A DNA stretch of 64,000 nt from Scandinavium ludwigii_A. GTDB lineage: Bacteria; Pseudomonadota; Gammaproteobacteria; Enterobacterales; Enterobacteriaceae. A model generated the notes under the pieces. That model was not told where the DNA came from and made no database searches. It saw nothing but the letters and a program-made list of their open reading frames with translations. Positions within the stretch are counted from its first letter, which is position 1. Every line of letters starts with the position of its first letter. Of this stretch, positions 1 to 7,862 are shown one piece after another. The stretch is from NCBI GenBank assembly GCA_050516505.1, contig CP191518.1, forward strand, positions 3,224,001 through 3,288,000, given 5' to 3'. A program made the translations under genes and the position numbers.

Positions 1-1575
1 GTCGCCCTTGAGGATCAGCCAACCACCAGCCCGATCCGCGGCACCGATAATCGTCCGTGGCTGGAACGCTGGCGCGTTCAGCTTCGCGGCGGCCTTGTGG
101 CCGTGGTGCTCTGCACCTTAATCACGGTCTTCGCCAGCCATTTCCTGATGGCGTTTGATGCCGCCAACCTGGTGATGCTCTATCTGCTCGGCGTGGTGAT
201 CGTGGCGCTGTTTTATGGGCGATGGCCGTCGGTGCTGGCCACCGTTGCCAACGTCATCAGCTTTGATCTTTTTTTTATTGCCCCACGCGGCACCCTCGCC
301 GTCTCCGATGTGCAGTACGTTTTGACCTTTGGCGTGATGCTGACCGTCGGGCTGGTTATCGGGAATTTGACCGCGGGCGTGCGCTATCAGGCTCGGGTTG
401 CGCGTTACCGTGAACAGCGCACCCGACATCTGTATGAAATGTCGAAAGCGTTGGCCACCGGCCGCCGTGCGCAGGATATTGCCCAGACCAGCGAGCAGTT
501 TATTCACTCCACCTTCCAGGCGCGCAGCCAGGTCTTGCTGCCCGATGCCGAAGGCGTACTTCACCCACTGACCGGCGGGAATGACATCACGCCGTGGGAC
601 GACGCCATCGCCCGCTGGAGCTTTGACAAAGGCCAGCCTGCCGGCGCAGGAACCGATACCCTGCCCGGCGTTCCGTATCTTATTCTGCCCCTGAAAAGCG
701 CCGAGAAAACTCACGGCGTGGTGGTGGTTGAGCCGGGCAATCTGCGTCAGTTGATGATCCCCGAACAGCAAAGACTGCTGGAAACCTGCACTTTACTGGT
801 CGCCAGCGCCCTGGAACGTTTGGCGCTCACCGCCAGTGAAGAGCAATCGCGGCTGGCGAGCGAACGCGAAAGTATTCGCAACTCGCTTCTGGCGGCCCTT
901 TCACATGATTTGCGCACGCCGTTGACGGTGTTGTTTGGTCAGGCGGAAATTCTGACATTGGATTTAGCCAGCGAGGGGTCGAGACACGCCCCTCAAGCCA
1001 ATGAAATTCGCCAGCACGTGCTGAACACCACCCGACTGGTGAACAATCTACTCGATATGGCGCGCATTCAGTCCGGTGGTTTTAACCTGCGTAAAGAGTG
1101 GCTGACGCTGGAAGAAGTGGTGGGCAGCGCCATTCGTACCCTGGAAATGGGCCTCGGCGGGCGTCATATTCAACTGGCGCTGGGCGACCCATTGACGCTA
1201 ATTCACGTCGATGGCCCCCTGTTTGAGCGGGTGCTGATTAACCTGTTGGAAAACGCCGCGAAGTACGCGGGCCCGTCGGCCACCATCGGCATTTCCGCCG
1301 AACGCCTGCCCGATCGGCTGCAGCTTGAGGTGTGGGACTCAGGCCCCGGCATCCCTGCTGGTCAGGAACAGGCAATCTTTGCTAAATTCTCCAGAGGCCA
1401 TAAAGAGTCGGCCATTCCTGGCGTGGGGCTTGGCCTCGCGATTTGCCAGGCGATAGTCGATGTGCACGGCGGTGAACTGCACGCCTACAACCGCCCTGAG
1501 GGCGGGGCCAGTTTCAGGGTAACGCTGCCGCTGGATGCGCCCCCGGAGCTGGATGAACTTCTTGAGGAAATGTGA
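1..1575 (+). CDS. kdpD: Sensor histidine kinase KdpD, C-terminal part (5' end outside window)
   Basis: Membrane sensor kinase that phosphorylates KdpE when potassium is limiting, switching on the KdpFABC pump. The reading frame is open from base 1, so the gene starts upstream; 524 C-terminal residues are present of about 895 in the family. Visible in order are a block of hydrophobic segments (about residues 30-130 of the fragment), a GAF-like region, the phosphoacceptor H-box ALSHDLRTPLT, the N-box NLLENAAKYA, and the ATP-lid glycine motifs DSGPGIP and GVGLGLAIC. The N-terminal KdpD and USP domains lie outside. Its TGA overlaps the GTG start of kdpE by four bases, so the pair is translationally coupled. 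Confidence 0.97.
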   Translation, partial: VALEDQPTTSPIRGTDNRPWLERWRVQLRGGLVAVVLCTLITVFASHFLMAFDAANLVMLYLLGVVIVALFYGRWPSVLATVANVISFDLFFIAPRGTLAVSDVQYVLTFGVMLTVGLVIGNLTAGVRYQARVARYREQRTRHLYEMSKALATGRRAQDIAQTSEQFIHSTFQARSQVLLPDAEGVLHPLTGGNDITPWDDAIARWSFDKGQPAGAGTDTLPGVPYLILPLKSAEKTHGVVVVEPGNLRQLMIPEQQRLLETCTLLVASALERLALTASEEQSRLASERESIRNSLLAALSHDLRTPLTVLFGQAEILTLDLASEGSRHAPQANEIRQHVLNTTRLVNNLLDMARIQSGGFNLRKEWLTLEEVVGSAIRTLEMGLGGRHIQLALGDPLTLIHVDGPLFERVLINLLENAAKYAGPSATIGISAERLPDRLQLEVWDSGPGIPAGQEQAIFAKFSRGHKESAIPGVGLGLAICQAIVDVHGGELHAYNRPEGGASFRVTLPLDAPPELDELLEEM

Positions 1576-2249
1576 TTAACGTACTTATCGTTGAAGATGA
1601 ACAGGCGATTCGCCGTTTTCTGCGCAGCGCGCTGGAAGCCGATGGCCTGCGCGTGCACGAAGCGGAAACCCTGCAACGTGGGCTGCTGGAAGCGGCCACG
1701 CGCAAACCTGACCTGGTGATCCTCGATCTGGGTTTACCGGATGGCGACGGCATTGAGTTCATCCGCGATTTCCGTCAGTGGAGCCAGGTGCCGGTGATTG
1801 TGCTTTCCGCGCGTGCTGAAGAAACGGACAAAATCACCGCGCTCGACGCCGGGGCCGACGATTACCTCAGTAAGCCGTTTGGCATTCGCGAGTTACAGGC
1901 GCGCCTGCGGGTGGCGCTTCGTCGTCATGGGAATGCGGAACAAAATCAGCCGGTAGTGCGCTTCGCCGATATTGAGGTTGATATCGCCAACCACCGCATT
2001 CAGCGTGGTGAAGAACAAATTCACCTGACCCCAATCGAATTTCGCCTGCTGGCGGTGTTGCTCAACAACCATGGCAAGGTGTTGACCCAGCGTCAGTTAT
2101 TGAGCCAGGTCTGGGGTCCGAATGCGGTTGAGCACAGTCACTATTTGCGCATTTATATGGGTCATTTGCGCCAGAAGCTGGAAATTGACCCGGCACGGCC
2201 GCAGCATTTGCTGACCGAAACAGGGATTGGTTATCGGTTTATGCTTTAA
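1572..2249 (+). CDS. kdpE: Response regulator KdpE
   Basis: OmpR/PhoB-family activator of the kdpFABC potassium-pump operon, phosphorylated by KdpD. 225 residues, the usual length. The receiver domain shows the acidic pair in IVEDE (residues 6-10), the phospho-acceptor D52 in ILDLGLPDGDG and the conserved lysine in SKPFG; a winged-helix DNA-binding domain fills residues about 130-225. It starts with GTG inside the kdpD stop (four-base overlap). It is the last gene of the kdp operon here: a strong hairpin follows and pgm lies convergent 100 bp downstream. E. coli and Salmonella carry speF-potE between kdpE and pgm; those genes are absent here. Confidence 0.97.
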   Translation: MINVLIVEDEQAIRRFLRSALEADGLRVHEAETLQRGLLEAATRKPDLVILDLGLPDGDGIEFIRDFRQWSQVPVIVLSARAEETDKITALDAGADDYLSKPFGIRELQARLRVALRRHGNAEQNQPVVRFADIEVDIANHRIQRGEEQIHLTPIEFRLLAVLLNNHGKVLTQRQLLSQVWGPNAVEHSHYLRIYMGHLRQKLEIDPARPQHLLTETGIGYRFML

Positions 2250-2278
2250 TTTCGAATTTTTCCAAACCAGATAAACGC

Positions 2279-2306
2279 AAAATGGTAACCCAAGGGTTAC
2301 CATTTT
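2279..2306. terminator. Bidirectional terminator between kdpE and pgm
   Basis: Perfect 13-bp inverted repeat: AAAATGGTAACCC at 2279-2291 pairs with GGGTTACCATTTT at 2294-2306 around a two-base centre (so the loop in practice is larger). A-tract and T-tract flank both sides, so it can stop kdpE on the plus strand and pgm on the minus strand. Confidence 0.85.
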
Positions 2307-2314
2307 TAGTGTTT

Positions 2315-2340
2315 GCCCGGCGGCGCTTTGCTTGCCGGGC
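2315..2340. repeat. REP-like palindrome
   Basis: GCCCGGC at 2315-2321 and GCCGGGC at 2334-2340 form an imperfect GC-rich hairpin with the look of an enterobacterial REP unit. It sits between the terminator and the pgm stop codon. Confidence 0.6.
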
Positions 2341-2350
2341 CGACTCAACA

Positions 2351-3991
2351 CTACGCGTTTTTCAGCACTTCGCTGACAATCTCTACCGCTTCTTTCTCGA
2401 TCAGCTTACGGTGCTCAGCGCCGAGGAAGCTTTCGCAATAGATTTTATAGGCGTCTTCTGTGCCGGATGGACGTGCTGCAAACCAGCCGTTTTTGGTCAT
2501 GACTTTCAGACCGCCGATGGATGCACCGTTACCCGGAGCGGCCGTCAGACGTGCGGTGATTGGGTCACCGGCCAGCGTATCAGCGCTCACCATCTCCGGA
2601 GAGAGCTTAGACAGCGCGGCTTTCTGGGCTGACGTAGCAGATGCCTGCAGACGGTTGTAGCTCGGTGCGCCAAAGCGCGCGGCCAGTTCGTCGTAATGCT
2701 GCTGCGGGTTTTTGCCGGTCACGGCGGTGATTTCAGCCGCCAACAGGCACATGATGATCCCGTCTTTATCGGTAGACCACGGTGTGCCGTCGAAACGCAG
2801 GAACGATGCACCCGCGCTCTCTTCGCCGCCAAAACCAAAGCTGCCGTCAAACAGGCCATCAACAAACCATTTGAAGCCCACCGGTACTTCCACCAGCTTG
2901 CGGCCCAGATCGTCAACCACACGGTCAATCATCGCAGACGACACCAGGGTTTTGCCCACGGCAACATCTTTGCCCCACTGTGGGCGATGCTGGAACAGAT
3001 AGTTGATCGCCACAGCCAGGTAGTGGTTCGGGTTCATCAGACCTGCCGGCGTCACGATACCATGACGGTCGTAATCCGGGTCATTGGCAAAGGCCAGGTC
3101 GAATTTGTCACGCAGCGCCAGCAGGCCCGCCATCGCACACTCTGAGGAGCAATCCATGCGGATCGCGCCGTCTTTGTCGAGGTGCATGAAACGGAACGTC
3201 TGATCGACATGATCGTTCACGATGGTCAGATCAAGCTTGTAGAACTCCGCGATACGCTTCCAGTATTCGATCCCGGAACCCCCCAGCGGATCAACGCCCA
3301 GTTTCAGTCCCGCTTTTTGAATCGCTTTGATATCAACGATATCCGCCAGCCCTTCGATGAATGGCTGAACCAAATCTTGCTCTTTGATATGCCCGGACGC
3401 ATACGCTGCATCCAAAGACATGCGCTTCACGCCGTTCAGGCCATCAGCCAGTAATGCGTTTGCGCGGTCTTCTACCACTTTGGTGACGTTGGTATCAGCC
3501 GGGCCGCCGTTTGGCGGATTGTACTTGATACCGCCATCGTCCGGCGGGTTGTGGGACGGGGTGATGACGATGCCATCAGCCTGAGCCCCACCTTTTTTAT
3601 TGTGAACCAGGATAGCGTTGGAAACCGCAGGCGTTGGGGTGTAGCCATTGTTTTCCTGCACAATCACGTCGACACCGTTGGCCGCCAGCACTTCCAGTAC
3701 GGAAATGATCGCTGGCTCTGACAGGGCGTGGGTATCTTTACCGACGTAACACGGTCCGGTAACGCCATTTTTTGCACGTTCTTCCGCGATCGCCTGCGCA
3801 ATGGCCAGGATATGCGGTTCGTTGAAGCTGTGACGCGCAGCGCTACCACGGTGACCGGACGTCCCGAATTTTACCGCATGTTCTGCGTTACCCACTTCCG
3901 GTTTCAGCACGTAGTACTGAGACGTCAGTTGGGCGACGTTGATCAAATCACTCTGTTGTGCAGGCTGACCCGCACGGTTATGAGTTGCCAT
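2351..3991 (-). CDS. pgm: Phosphoglucomutase
   Basis: Interconverts glucose-1-phosphate and glucose-6-phosphate, linking galactose, trehalose and glycogen metabolism to UDP-glucose supply. 546 residues, the same length as the E. coli enzyme and nearly identical to it. The phosphoserine loop is TPSHNPPDDGG, the metal-binding loop is DPDYDRHG, the sugar-binding loop contains GEESAG, and the phosphate-binding loop is ARPSGTEDAYKIY near the C terminus. The frame is open 15 codons further upstream, but ATG at 3991 preceded by AGAAGGA gives the family N terminus MATHNRAGQ. It lies 19 bp behind seqA on the same strand, so a seqA-pgm operon is likely. Confidence 0.98.
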   Translation of the reverse strand: MATHNRAGQPAQQSDLINVAQLTSQYYVLKPEVGNAEHAVKFGTSGHRGSAARHSFNEPHILAIAQAIAEERAKNGVTGPCYVGKDTHALSEPAIISVLEVLAANGVDVIVQENNGYTPTPAVSNAILVHNKKGGAQADGIVITPSHNPPDDGGIKYNPPNGGPADTNVTKVVEDRANALLADGLNGVKRMSLDAAYASGHIKEQDLVQPFIEGLADIVDIKAIQKAGLKLGVDPLGGSGIEYWKRIAEFYKLDLTIVNDHVDQTFRFMHLDKDGAIRMDCSSECAMAGLLALRDKFDLAFANDPDYDRHGIVTPAGLMNPNHYLAVAINYLFQHRPQWGKDVAVGKTLVSSAMIDRVVDDLGRKLVEVPVGFKWFVDGLFDGSFGFGGEESAGASFLRFDGTPWSTDKDGIIMCLLAAEITAVTGKNPQQHYDELAARFGAPSYNRLQASATSAQKAALSKLSPEMVSADTLAGDPITARLTAAPGNGASIGGLKVMTKNGWFAARPSGTEDAYKIYCESFLGAEHRKLIEKEAVEIVSEVLKNA

Positions 3992-4010
3992 TGCCTGGTC
4001 CTTCTTATGC

Positions 4011-4562
4011 TTAGATGGTGCCGCAAACCTTTTCAATTAATTCCGCGGGGAACTGCATTGACTGCATGATGTGTTCGACCATGCTGCATTTACGACCGGT
4101 ATTGGTGTTGGTGATAACCCAGTAAGGGGTTTCTGGCACCTGCTTAGGCTTGGTCTGATTGCCGTTTTTCAGCAGCGTTGCTTCGTCAGAAGCGAAGTAA
4201 ACGCGCGTACGGCCATGCAGCGACTCGGTAGCCAGAGCAAATGCTTTGTTGTCTAAGGAGTAAAGTGTAGTCAGCACCAGCAGGAAGCGGTTGACCGCTT
4301 TTTTCTGCTCGGCGTATTCGTCAGAAAGCATCAGCTCGCGCATGGCACGAACGTTGTCTTTCGGTGAAGACACTTTTTTAACCGCGGCGACGACCGGTGC
4401 AGACGCGGGTGCCGGGGTTTCTTTGGCTACGGTTGCTGCCGCTTGCGATACGGCAGAAAATTTCAGCATGCGCCGTAAAATGTCGGATGCGCTCTCGCCA
4501 ATGTGCTTAGTGTGGCTGGCAATAAAGCCGTAGAGTTCGTCATCAACTTCGATCGTTTTCAT
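4011..4562 (-). CDS. seqA: Negative regulator of replication initiation SeqA
   Basis: Binds hemimethylated GATC sites, sequesters oriC after initiation and organises newly replicated DNA. 183 residues against 181 in E. coli. The N-terminal multimerisation segment begins MKTIEVDDELYGFIASHTK; the C-terminal domain (about residue 65 on) contains the DNA-contacting stretch GNQTKPK and TNTNTGRK. An in-frame start 11 codons upstream is possible, but the family start is the ATG at 4562. The linker (residues about 37-65) is Ala/Val/Pro rich and differs from E. coli, as is normal for this region. It is divergent from ybfF and sits directly upstream of pgm. Confidence 0.98.
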   Translation of the reverse strand: MKTIEVDDELYGFIASHTKHIGESASDILRRMLKFSAVSQAAATVAKETPAPASAPVVAAVKKVSSPKDNVRAMRELMLSDEYAEQKKAVNRFLLVLTTLYSLDNKAFALATESLHGRTRVYFASDEATLLKNGNQTKPKQVPETPYWVITNTNTGRKCSMVEHIMQSMQFPAELIEKVCGTI

Positions 4563-4735
4563 CTTAATCCAGTGAGATATCTTTTCTGAATACAAGTTGT
4601 TGGGATTATAAGGACAAAACCCAACAGCGGATAGCGTGTCGGCAAAAACTCAGACGACTACTGAGTGTTGCAGCCGGGCGGCAGAATGTTCAACATGATA
4701 CCCTAACCCGACGTAGCGAAAAAAAGAACTTTGCC

Positions 4736-5500
4736 ATGAAATTAAACAGCCGAGCGCAAACTGCACAAAACCTGCACACTAATTCTCCCATCGTCCTCGT
4801 TCACGGTCTTTTCGGTAGCCTTGATAACCTCGGGATCCTCGCCAGGGATCTGGTCGCCGATTACGATATCCTGCAAGTCGACATGCGCAACCACGGTCTT
4901 TCACCTCGCGATCCGGAGATGACCTATGCCGCAATGGCGCAGGATCTGGTTGATACGCTCGATGCCAACGGCATTGAGAAAGCCATTCTGATAGGCCATT
5001 CAATGGGCGGTAAAGCGGTGATGGCATTCACGGCACTTGCCCCTGAGCGCGTTGAAAAACTGGTGGCGATTGATATCGCTCCGGTGGCGTATCGGGTGCG
5101 TCGTCATGATGAAATTTTTGCTGCCATTAACGCGGTGACCGACGCGGGTGTGTCCAGCCGTCAGCAGGCCGCGGACGTGATGCGCCAGCATATAGATGAA
5201 GAAGGCGTGATTCAGTTCCTGCTGAAATCATTCGTCGACGGCGCGTGGCGCTTCAACGTGCCGGCGTTGTGGGATCAGTACCCGCATATCGTTGGTTGGG
5301 AACCGATTCCCGCCTGGGATCACCCTGCCCTGTTTATCCCTGGCGGTAATTCGCCTTACGTCACCGCGGAGTATCGCGAGGCATTATTGGCGCAGTTCCC
5401 GCAGGCTCGCGCACACGTCATCGCGGGTGCCGGACACTGGGTTCATGCAGAAAAACCGGACGCGGTACTGCGTGCGATTCGCCGTTACCTGGCAGAATGA
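4736..5500 (+). CDS. ybfF: Esterase YbfF (alpha/beta hydrolase)
   Basis: Cytoplasmic alpha/beta-hydrolase; the E. coli protein hydrolyses short acyl esters and acyl-CoA thioesters in vitro, physiological substrate unknown. 254 residues, the same as E. coli. The oxyanion-hole HG is in LVHGLFGS (about residue 23), the nucleophile is S89 in GHSMGG, the acid is probably D113 in AIDIAP and the catalytic histidine lies in GAGHWVHAEKP near residue 234. It starts 173 bp from the divergent seqA and is followed after 131 bp by ybfE. Confidence 0.93.
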   Translation: MKLNSRAQTAQNLHTNSPIVLVHGLFGSLDNLGILARDLVADYDILQVDMRNHGLSPRDPEMTYAAMAQDLVDTLDANGIEKAILIGHSMGGKAVMAFTALAPERVEKLVAIDIAPVAYRVRRHDEIFAAINAVTDAGVSSRQQAADVMRQHIDEEGVIQFLLKSFVDGAWRFNVPALWDQYPHIVGWEPIPAWDHPALFIPGGNSPYVTAEYREALLAQFPQARAHVIAGAGHWVHAEKPDAVLRAIRRYLAE

Positions 5501-5631
5501 TTAAAATCCGAGCGACTGCGCGCCATTGTGCCTCTCGGCGTTGGCGTGCGGGTTTCGCTGATGTATGATTGCGCGCTATCTGCGCCGGGCCTGTCGTCTG
5601 GCGGCTTGTTTCCCCGAAGTCACTCTGAATC

Positions 5632-5925
5632 ATGGCAAAAGAACAAACGGACCGAACGACATTAGATTTGTTCGCAAATGAGCGTCGCCCGGGAAGGCCG
5701 AAAACCAATCCGCTCTCGCGCGACGAACAATTACGCATTAATAAGCGTAATCAGCTTAAACGCGACAAAAGCAACGGTCTCAAACGCGTTGAGCTGAAGC
5801 TCAATAACGATGCCGTGGATGCGCTCAATGAACTGGCTGATGCCAGAAATATGAGCCGCAGCGAGCTTATCGAAGAGATACTGTTGCAACAACTGGCCGC
5901 ATTACACGGCCAGGAACTTGTCTGA
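5632..5925 (+). CDS. ybfE: YbfE, small ribbon-helix-helix-like protein (LexA regulon in E. coli)
   Basis: 97 residues, the same length as E. coli YbfE. It is strongly basic, and the C-terminal half resembles a ribbon-helix-helix fold (RVELKLNNDAVDALNEL followed by a helical MSRSELIEE segment), suggesting DNA binding; the function is unknown. In E. coli the gene has a LexA box overlapping the end of ybfF. Here the corresponding bases (about 5499-5516) lack both the CTG and the CAG half-site, so SOS control may be lost (see findings). It lies between ybfF and fldA on the same strand. Confidence 0.88.
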   Translation: MAKEQTDRTTLDLFANERRPGRPKTNPLSRDEQLRINKRNQLKRDKSNGLKRVELKLNNDAVDALNELADARNMSRSELIEEILLQQLAALHGQELV

Positions 5926-6074
5926 AAATACGACAAAATATCACTTTCATTTAGCAGAGAGTGCAGTACGGCGCGATTGCAGTTTCCGCGCACTTCTCCT
6001 CCTGCTATCATTGCCTTTATCTGTGGGCAACATTCCACCATCATTTCAATACGTTTCAAGAGGTTATTTTACTC

Positions 6075-6605
6075 ATGGCAATCACAGGTATTTTTTTCGG
6101 CAGCGACACCGGTAACACCGAAAATATCGCGAAGATGATCCAGAAGCAGCTTGGCAAAGACGTTGCCGAGGTGCATGACATTGCCAAAAGCAGTAAAGAA
6201 GATCTCGAAGGTTTCGATATTCTGCTGCTGGGTATTCCGACCTGGTACTACGGTGAAGCACAGTGTGACTGGGACGACTTCTTCCCGACGCTGGAAGAGG
6301 TAGACTTCAACGGTAAGCTGGTCGCTCTGTTCGGCTGTGGCGATCAGGAAGATTACGCAGAATATTTCTGTGATGCGCTGGGTACCCTCCGCGACATCAT
6401 CGAACCGCGCGGCGCAACTATCGTGGGTCACTGGCCGACCGAAGGCTACCATTTCGAAGCCTCTAAAGGTCTGGCGGATGACGACCACTTTGTGGGCCTG
6501 GCCATTGATGAAGATCGCCAGCCAGAGCTGACCGCTGAGCGTGTCGAAAAATGGGTGAAACAAATCTCCGAAGAGCTGCACCTCGAAGAGATCAAGAACG
6601 CCTGA
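6075..6605 (+). CDS. fldA: Flavodoxin 1
   Basis: Essential FMN electron carrier that reduces radical-SAM enzymes (for example BioB, IspG/IspH and the LipA and MiaB encoded in this window), methionine synthase and pyruvate formate-lyase activase. 176 residues, as in E. coli and almost identical. The FMN phosphate loop is SDTGNTE (residues 10-16); the isoalloxazine-flanking loops contain PTWYYGEAQ and FGCGDQEDYAEYF. The frame is open 38 codons upstream, but ATG at 6075 gives the family N terminus MAITGIFFGS. It is followed by the fur leader, as in E. coli, where fldA-fur cotranscription is known. Confidence 0.98.
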   Translation: MAITGIFFGSDTGNTENIAKMIQKQLGKDVAEVHDIAKSSKEDLEGFDILLLGIPTWYYGEAQCDWDDFFPTLEEVDFNGKLVALFGCGDQEDYAEYFCDALGTLRDIIEPRGATIVGHWPTEGYHFEASKGLADDDHFVGLAIDEDRQPELTAERVEKWVKQISEELHLEEIKNA

Positions 6606-6699
6606 TGATTTAGCGGCGCAGCATCCGTGTTGTGCCGTATTAGCGATAAGTTGTGGTTAAATTAATAGATAAAAGCAATCAAATTAATCGCTACAAATT

Positions 6700-6728
6700 T
6701 TTAACTTTTGAGCACATATCTGTACAAT
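6700..6728 (+). promoter_or_regulatory. Candidate sigma-70 promoter of fur
   Basis: TTTAAC at 6700-6705 and TACAAT at 6723-6728 separated by 17 bp lie about 190 bp before fur. The predicted start of transcription would give a leader that contains both short ORFs described below. Confidence 0.5.
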
Positions 6729-6751
6729 GTCACCTGTTTTGACGAGGTCGG

Positions 6752-6823
6752 ATGTTTCGCTTTGCAGATGATGCCTCGTTTATGAAAAGCATACTTTGCT
6801 CAGGGTTTACCGTTTCCATTTAG
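6752..6823 (+). CDS. Possible 23-residue leader ORF in the fur 5' region
   Basis: ATG at 6752 is preceded by GACGAGGT, a reasonable ribosome-binding site four bases away. It opens a 23-codon frame (begins MFRFADDASF, ends FTVSI, stop TAG at 6821-6823). It lies downstream of the candidate fur promoter and upstream of the uof frame. There is no homology or function to cite; it may be chance. It is listed because position and ribosome site are right for a leader peptide. Confidence 0.3.
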   Translation: MFRFADDASFMKSILCSGFTVSI

Positions 6824-6839
6824 GGCAGGCAGTCCTATA

Positions 6840-6929
6840 ATGAGACGCATTATCCTGAATTCATTCTTAGTAATACTTCCTCATAGGGAAGTGTATCGCC
6901 TAGCAACAGGACTGATTCCGCATGACTGA
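6840..6929 (+). CDS. uof: uof leader peptide overlapping fur
   Basis: 29 codons starting MRRIILNSFLVILP and stopping at TGA 6927-6929, so the frame overlaps the first eight bases of fur (ATG at 6922) out of register. In E. coli an upstream ORF of similar size, uof, is translationally coupled to fur, and the RyhB small RNA represses fur through it. The matching position, overlap and size support the same arrangement here. The ribosome-binding site is weak (AGGCAG about ten bases upstream). Identity with E. coli uof is from position and memory, not alignment. Confidence 0.55.
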   Translation: MRRIILNSFLVILPHREVYRLATGLIPHD

Positions 6930-7374
6930 CAACAATACCGCATTAAAGAAGGCAGGCCTGAAAGTCACGCTTCCTCGTTTGAAAATTCTGGAAGTGCTTC
7001 AGGAGCCGGACAATCACCATGTCAGTGCGGAAGACCTTTATAAACGCCTCATCGATATGGGCGAAGAAATTGGTCTGGCAACGGTTTATCGCGTTCTGAA
7101 CCAGTTCGACGATGCCGGCATTGTCACCCGCCACAACTTCGAAGGCGGCAAGTCTGTTTTCGAATTGACTCAACAGCATCATCACGATCACTTAATCTGC
7201 CTCGACTGCGGCAAGGTTATTGAATTCAGCGATGACTCTATCGAATTGCGTCAGCGCGAAATCGCCACCCGCCATGGCATTCGTCTGACCAACCATAGCC
7301 TTTATCTTTACGGCCACTGCGCAGAAGGCGACTGCCGTGAAGATGAACACGCACACGACGCCGCTGAGAAATAA
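6922..7374 (+). CDS. fur: Ferric uptake regulator Fur
   Basis: Iron-responsive repressor of siderophore, iron-uptake and RyhB genes. 150 residues against 148 in E. coli; residues 1-85 form the winged-helix DNA-binding domain (recognition region near ATVYRVLNQFDDAG) and the rest the dimerisation and metal domain. Metal-site residues are visible in QQHHHDHLICLDCGK (the CxxC structural zinc site) and HCAEGDC. The C-terminal tail HAHDAAEK differs slightly from E. coli. Start at 6922 inside the end of the uof frame; a strong terminator follows at 7394. Confidence 0.98.
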   Translation: MTDNNTALKKAGLKVTLPRLKILEVLQEPDNHHVSAEDLYKRLIDMGEEIGLATVYRVLNQFDDAGIVTRHNFEGGKSVFELTQQHHHDHLICLDCGKVIEFSDDSIELRQREIATRHGIRLTNHSLYLYGHCAEGDCREDEHAHDAAEK

Positions 7375-7393
7375 TCAGCGTTCGCTCAAAAGC

Positions 7394-7424
7394 AAAAAGC
7401 CAACCTCGCGGTTGGCTTTTTTTT
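7394..7424 (+). terminator. Terminator of fur
   Basis: Stem AAGCCAACC (7397-7405) with GGTTGGCTT (7410-7418), four-base loop TCGC, followed by a T-tract to 7424. The A-run on the other side means it may also stop chiQ on the minus strand. Confidence 0.85.
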
Positions 7425-7465
7425 GGCATAAATTTCAGGCAATCACTGAAGCCGATAGTTGAGGG

Positions 7466-7813
7466 TTATGGCTTGGTGGTTGTGGTGGTCGTGTTGTTGT
7501 TGCGAATTTCTTTCCAGATCTGACCACAATCGGTTTTCACCGCTTGGTCGTTACCGGTTTTTCTCGCCAGAATACACTTCTGGTAATCCAGAACGCGCAC
7601 GCTTTCCTGATTCGCGAACTGCTCGTGCGTCTTATCGGTCTTCAACACATTCAGCACGCTTTGGCAGGCGTCGATTTTATCCGGGTTACCTTCCGCAGTA
7701 TTAATGCATGAACTGTACGCGGCTTTCAGTTTGCTGTCTTCCTGCGGCGCCTGAGGCTGCGCACAGCCTACCAGTCCTGACGCTAAGGTAGCGATAAGGA
7801 TCCATTTTTTCAT
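7466..7813 (-). CDS. chiQ: Lipoprotein ChiQ (YbfN)
   Basis: Small lipoprotein encoded behind the chitoporin gene chiP; exact role unknown. 115 residues. The signal peptide ends in the lipobox LVGC with the acylated cysteine at residue 17, and the residue after it (A) predicts outer-membrane sorting rather than inner-membrane retention. The body matches E. coli YbfN. The C terminus is a low-complexity tail rich in Asn and Thr (NNNTTTTTTKP), which makes the protein slightly longer than the roughly 108-residue E. coli form. It lies 49 bp after chiP and is probably cotranscribed. Confidence 0.9.
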   Translation of the reverse strand: MKKWILIATLASGLVGCAQPQAPQEDSKLKAAYSSCINTAEGNPDKIDACQSVLNVLKTDKTHEQFANQESVRVLDYQKCILARKTGNDQAVKTDCGQIWKEIRNNNTTTTTTKP

Positions 7814-7862
7814 GATACGACCTCATTATTACGCGGCAGGCGTGAGGCCCGCCGCGTCATTG

